DNA from: Halomonas sp.
Lineage (GTDB): Bacteria > Pseudomonadota > Gammaproteobacteria > Pseudomonadales > Oleiphilaceae
Direction of reading: 5' to 3'
NCBI GenBank assembly: GCA_007135745.1
Contig: SLIH01000377.1
Coordinates: forward strand, 1-9,085
Length of the DNA stretch: 9,085 nt
Shown here: positions 7,201 to 9,085 of the stretch, piece by piece
Layout: the number at the start of each line of letters is the position of its first letter
Position numbering within the stretch: position 1 is the first letter of the stretch
Position numbers and translations under genes: made by a program
Notes under the pieces: generated by a model
Seen by the model: the letters and a program-made list of their open reading frames with translations, nothing else
Told to the model about the DNA's origin: nothing
The model's database searches: none

Positions 7201-9085
7201 GGCGCGGCTGACGGAGATCAGGCCTGCCTGCAACGGTGCTTCAAGGTCCTGCATCAGTTGAGTGAGAGGACTCTGTTCAAGCCATGTCAGCCAGGTGATA
7301 TGGAACCGGTTGCCCATGCAGGCCGCGCTCTGAAGCAGCTGCTGGGTTCGCGGGCCGAATCCTCGGATCTGACCCGCCATCCACTCCACCTGATTCTCCG
7401 TTGCCGGCAATTCGTCGAGGCTGGCGGCGGGGAGGTGCCAGCAGTTGCTTCCGCGTACCGGAACAATCAGCCCCTGACGATGCAACGCCTCCAGCGACTG
7501 GTGGATAAAAAAGGGCACCCCGCCGGTCTTGTGCCGGATTCCCCGGGCCAGCTCCTGAACCATTGTTATCGGCTGTCTGAGGCTGTCGGCGAGGATCCGG
7601 GCAACGGCTTCTTCGTCCAGTGGCTCAAGAACAATATGGCGGTATCGACTCGAGTTTTCCTCAAGGCTGGTGAGCACTCGCAGCAGGGGATGGCTGGCGG
7701 TGATCTCGTTATCCCGGTAGGCGCCGATCAGGTAGAAATGGTGATCCTGAAGCTCGCGGCTGAACAATTCCAGAAGATCCAGCGAGGCACGGTCCGCCCA
7801 CTGCAGGTCGTCCAGGTAGAGCACCAGGGGACGCTCCTTTGAACAGAACAGGGCCGTCATCCGGGTCACGATACGGTTAAAGACCCGGCTTTTTTCGTCC
7901 GGGGCGAGATTGGGGATCTGCCGTGGTGTATTGAGGATTGCCTCGAGTTCCGGAATCAGCGAGGTCAACAATCCGGCGTTGTCGCCAAGGGCCCGCTCCA
8001 GGGCGTCACGCCACTTCACCAGTTCCTCCTCCGGCTCCGAAAGCAGGTCGCGGAAGAGCTGTTGAAAGGCCTCCATCAGTGCCGTGTAGGGGCGTGCTCT
8101 CTGCAGCTGATCAAATTTTCCGCTGATAAAGTATCCGTGGCGCGCTGTAATGGGTTCATAGAGAGCCTGGATCAGGGCGGTCTTGCCGATACCGGAGGGG
8201 CCGGCCACCATGGTTACGGCTTCGTGACCCGCAGCAGCCTCGTCAAAGCCGGCCATAAGGCTTTTTCGCGGCGCTTCACGGCTGTAGAGGGTGCGTGGAA
8301 CATGGAAGTTGGCCGGATAATCATGCTCCCCGGGAGTAAAGGGTTCGGGGTGGCCTTCGCGGGCCAGTGACTGCGCGATCCGTTCCAGATCATGCAGCAA
8401 CCCCTCCAGGCTCTGGTAGCGCTCTTCGGGCGCTTTCTCCAGAAGCTTCAGGATGACGTTTCCGAGTACGGATGGTATTCCGGAGGCCCGTACGCTCGGT
8501 GGCTCTGGAACAACCGCAATCTGGGCATGAATCAACTCCATGGGAGCGTCCAGAACAAACGGCGGCGTCCCGGTAAACAGGTGGTAAAGTGTTGCACCAA
8601 GTGCGTAATAATCCGAACGGATATCCATGCTGCGGTTCATGCGCCCGGTCTGCTCCGGTGCGCAATAGGCGGGGTTGCCGTCCACGATACCGAAGTTGGT
8701 CAGTCCCGCCTGTTCCTGGGTGAGCCGGGTGGCGAGCGAAAAATCCAACAGATAGAGCGCGCGCGAGGCTGCGTTGAAATAGATGTTGCGCGGATTAAGG
8801 TCCTTGTGAATAAAGCCTTCCTGATGGATTTCCTGCAGAACGCCGACCAGGCGGATGGCAAGATTCAGACGCTGGTTCAGGGGCCAGTCCGAGCGGTTGG
8901 CCCAGCGCTCGATGGAGTCACCACCGGGGTCGTGAAAGACCGAACACACATGCTTGCTGTCGGCATAGAGTTCGATCGGTTCCAGGCGGTAGGGGGCAGG
9001 GGAGGATTCCCCAAGGTTGTAGTCATGGCGGAAAAGCGAAACCGAGTCATTGGCCCGGTCGAGATTCGCCACCTTGAGCAGAAAC
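4267..9085 (-). CDS. Ser/Thr kinase - AAA ATPase - TPR-like - GAF - GGDEF multidomain signalling protein (5' end outside window)
   Basis: This encodes a very large cytoplasmic signalling protein predicted to end in a diguanylate cyclase that makes cyclic di-GMP from GTP. Residues are counted from the GTG at 9072, which is not the start: the frame stays open to the edge, and the codon just before it is the Lys of an LLK motif that fits the kinase beta-3 strand. The kinase domain (about 1-235) has the catalytic loop HKDLNPRN (Asp91, Asn96), DFS at 110-112 where DFG is usual, APE at 138-140 and SDYYALGATLYHLFTG. The ATPase has Walker A GPSGIGKT (291-298) and Walker B VLYLDD (417-422). A helical TPR-like region follows (about 690-1245), then a GAF domain (about 1275-1435). 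The GGDEF domain (about 1440-1600) has LLDIDHFKQFND, GGEEF at 1520-1524 and the inhibitory RxxD at 1511-1514. No His kinase or membrane helix is visible. The architecture resembles the cyanobacterial HstK-type kinases, with GGDEF in place of the His kinase. The order and motifs are clear; the input signal is unknown. Confidence 0.95.
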   Translation of the reverse strand, partial: FLLKVANLDRANDSVSLFRHDYNLGESSPAPYRLEPIELYADSKHVCSVFHDPGGDSIERWANRSDWPLNQRLNLAIRLVGVLQEIHQEGFIHKDLNPRNIYFNAASRALYLLDFSLATRLTQEQAGLTNFGIVDGNPAYCAPEQTGRMNRSMDIRSDYYALGATLYHLFTGTPPFVLDAPMELIHAQIAVVPEPPSVRASGIPSVLGNVILKLLEKAPEERYQSLEGLLHDLERIAQSLAREGHPEPFTPGEHDYPANFHVPRTLYSREAPRKSLMAGFDEAAAGHEAVTMVAGPSGIGKTALIQALYEPITARHGYFISGKFDQLQRARPYTALMEAFQQLFRDLLSEPEEELVKWRDALERALGDNAGLLTSLIPELEAILNTPRQIPNLAPDEKSRVFNRIVTRMTALFCSKERPLVLYLDDLQWADRASLDLLELFSRELQDHHFYLIGAYRDNEITASHPLLRVLTSLEENSSRYRHIVLEPLDEEAVARILADSLRQPITMVQELARGIRHKTGGVPFFIHQSLEALHRQGLIVPVRGSNCWHLPAASLDELPATENQVEWMAGQIRGFGPRTQQLLQSAACMGNRFHITWLTWLEQSPLTQLMQDLEAPLQAGLISVSRAPSANAVGSESREQENSFLSGRFAHDRIQQAAYSMLDDSARRQRHWQLGQMLLRESTLEEQETRLFEIVHHLNLGRGPALDQATRREMARLNCRAGVKAHDSAAHNASFRFYSEGIALLPSNAWTEDYALTLKLYQGAMHTAFLSHRYEEMERLGNVILKHAQTILDKKVVYTVRIEANNVRNRPDKAVETGLSFLKQLGVHFPRRPTTGHILLSLAHTQFLLRGRSVESLRNMPEMSDPQHLATVEVVYRAASSAYFSNPKLHPLLILKMVRMAAKHGHAPEYTSAFAPYGIVLCGVLHDYDRGFELGELALELARDPRARGLQCRTTVLVHTFVWHWKRYAGEGIQVFEDAYEEGLETGDHEYAAYAGVLAGINSLFVGGTLDEVEALFRRYEPDIARLSASTAYTFLCVHAQIVSNLIHDPEQPWRLDGQYMEEEPLALSCEHDRTGLSCLRTAQLTMCYRFGQLEEALALLPEVDALGEATRAMLVSADHHFFAALTRISGLRQGRKVPGGRRKIRQHRKLLANWARAAPVNFRHKHELVEAEWHRMRGHSLVALRHFEQAIKHASEHGFLHDQALAEELAADFCQSLQLDNTATAFRRDAIAHYRQWGAPALARRLESDSEPAARESITAQPGWNRPEMDLGAFRGALKAIAQSRIHSDMMDAVIRGAITFAGAQSGQLLLPRSDDRLCVEASWTIGSAYPEILQGKALEDTTHLCQSVVNFVHRTHSILVIDDAQKPQSLLPHLHRDEDVMTRKVRSVMCVPLLLDEKRENLVGLLYLENNVTPGAFTSERLETLEIICLAATGRLELSRKAVTDGLTNLYNQAYFLNILETELQLARRKKRDLSLVLLDIDHFKQFNDKWGHQVGDAVLQKVAAVIESTSRSSDIAARYGGEEFAVVLPETSLSEALEAAERLRAAIAQAGFTVENQRLSLTISIGVAAFDPDTDDRETLIRHADERLYQAKNEGRNRVAG

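Noticed and set aside
5719..7842. Open frame of 707 codons on the plus strand, antisense to the giant gene
   Set aside because: It runs fully inside a gene whose minus-strand product has clear ATPase and helical-region motifs. The antisense product shows no domain, and long antisense frames are common in GC-rich coding DNA.
9070..9072. GTG at 9072 as start of the kinase-GGDEF gene
   Set aside because: The frame stays open to the window edge, and the preceding codons read FLLK, fitting the beta-3 Lys of the kinase fold, so the true start is outside the window.

Overview
The window reads as chromosomal DNA of a Gram-negative gammaproteobacterium. The reasons are an outer-membrane porin with a C-terminal Phe, a methyl-accepting chemotaxis protein, a GGDEF-type signalling protein and moderately GC-rich coding DNA. 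A marine or halotolerant lineage of the Marinobacter type would fit the acidic porin and the signalling proteins, but nothing here proves a genus. No tRNA, rRNA, CRISPR array or complete insertion sequence was found.

Left part (1-1791, plus strand): the 3' end of a chemotaxis receptor gene is followed after 33 bases by a complete porin gene. The porin converges on the minus-strand genes, and the 139-base gap between them (1792-1930) holds a perfect 14-bp inverted repeat.

Middle part (1931-4221, minus strand): reading 5' to 3' on the minus strand there is a 93-residue membrane protein, a VOC/glyoxalase-fold protein, a decayed fragment of a second diguanylate cyclase, a TetR regulator of the NemR/AcuR type with an operator-like dyad just ahead of its start, and an exported cupin. 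The regulator and cupin lie 63 bases apart with no terminator between them, so they look like one autoregulated unit. The NemR-like protein has a Cys at the position of the redox-sensing Cys of E. coli NemR, so an electrophile or oxidant signal is a reasonable guess.

Right part (4267-9085, minus strand): more than half of the window is one giant gene, cut by the right edge. It encodes a protein of more than 1600 residues with a Ser/Thr kinase domain, an AAA-type ATPase, a long helical TPR-like region, a GAF domain and a C-terminal GGDEF domain with intact catalytic and inhibitory motifs. It probably turns a signal, sensed through the helical and GAF parts, into cyclic di-GMP. The small membrane protein lies 45 bases downstream on the same strand and could be co-transcribed.

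Most of the content belongs to known families. The points most worth a second look are the kinase-ATPase-GAF-GGDEF architecture, the NemR-like regulator with its operator and secreted cupin, the GGDEF fossil, and the unexplained 14-bp inverted repeat.
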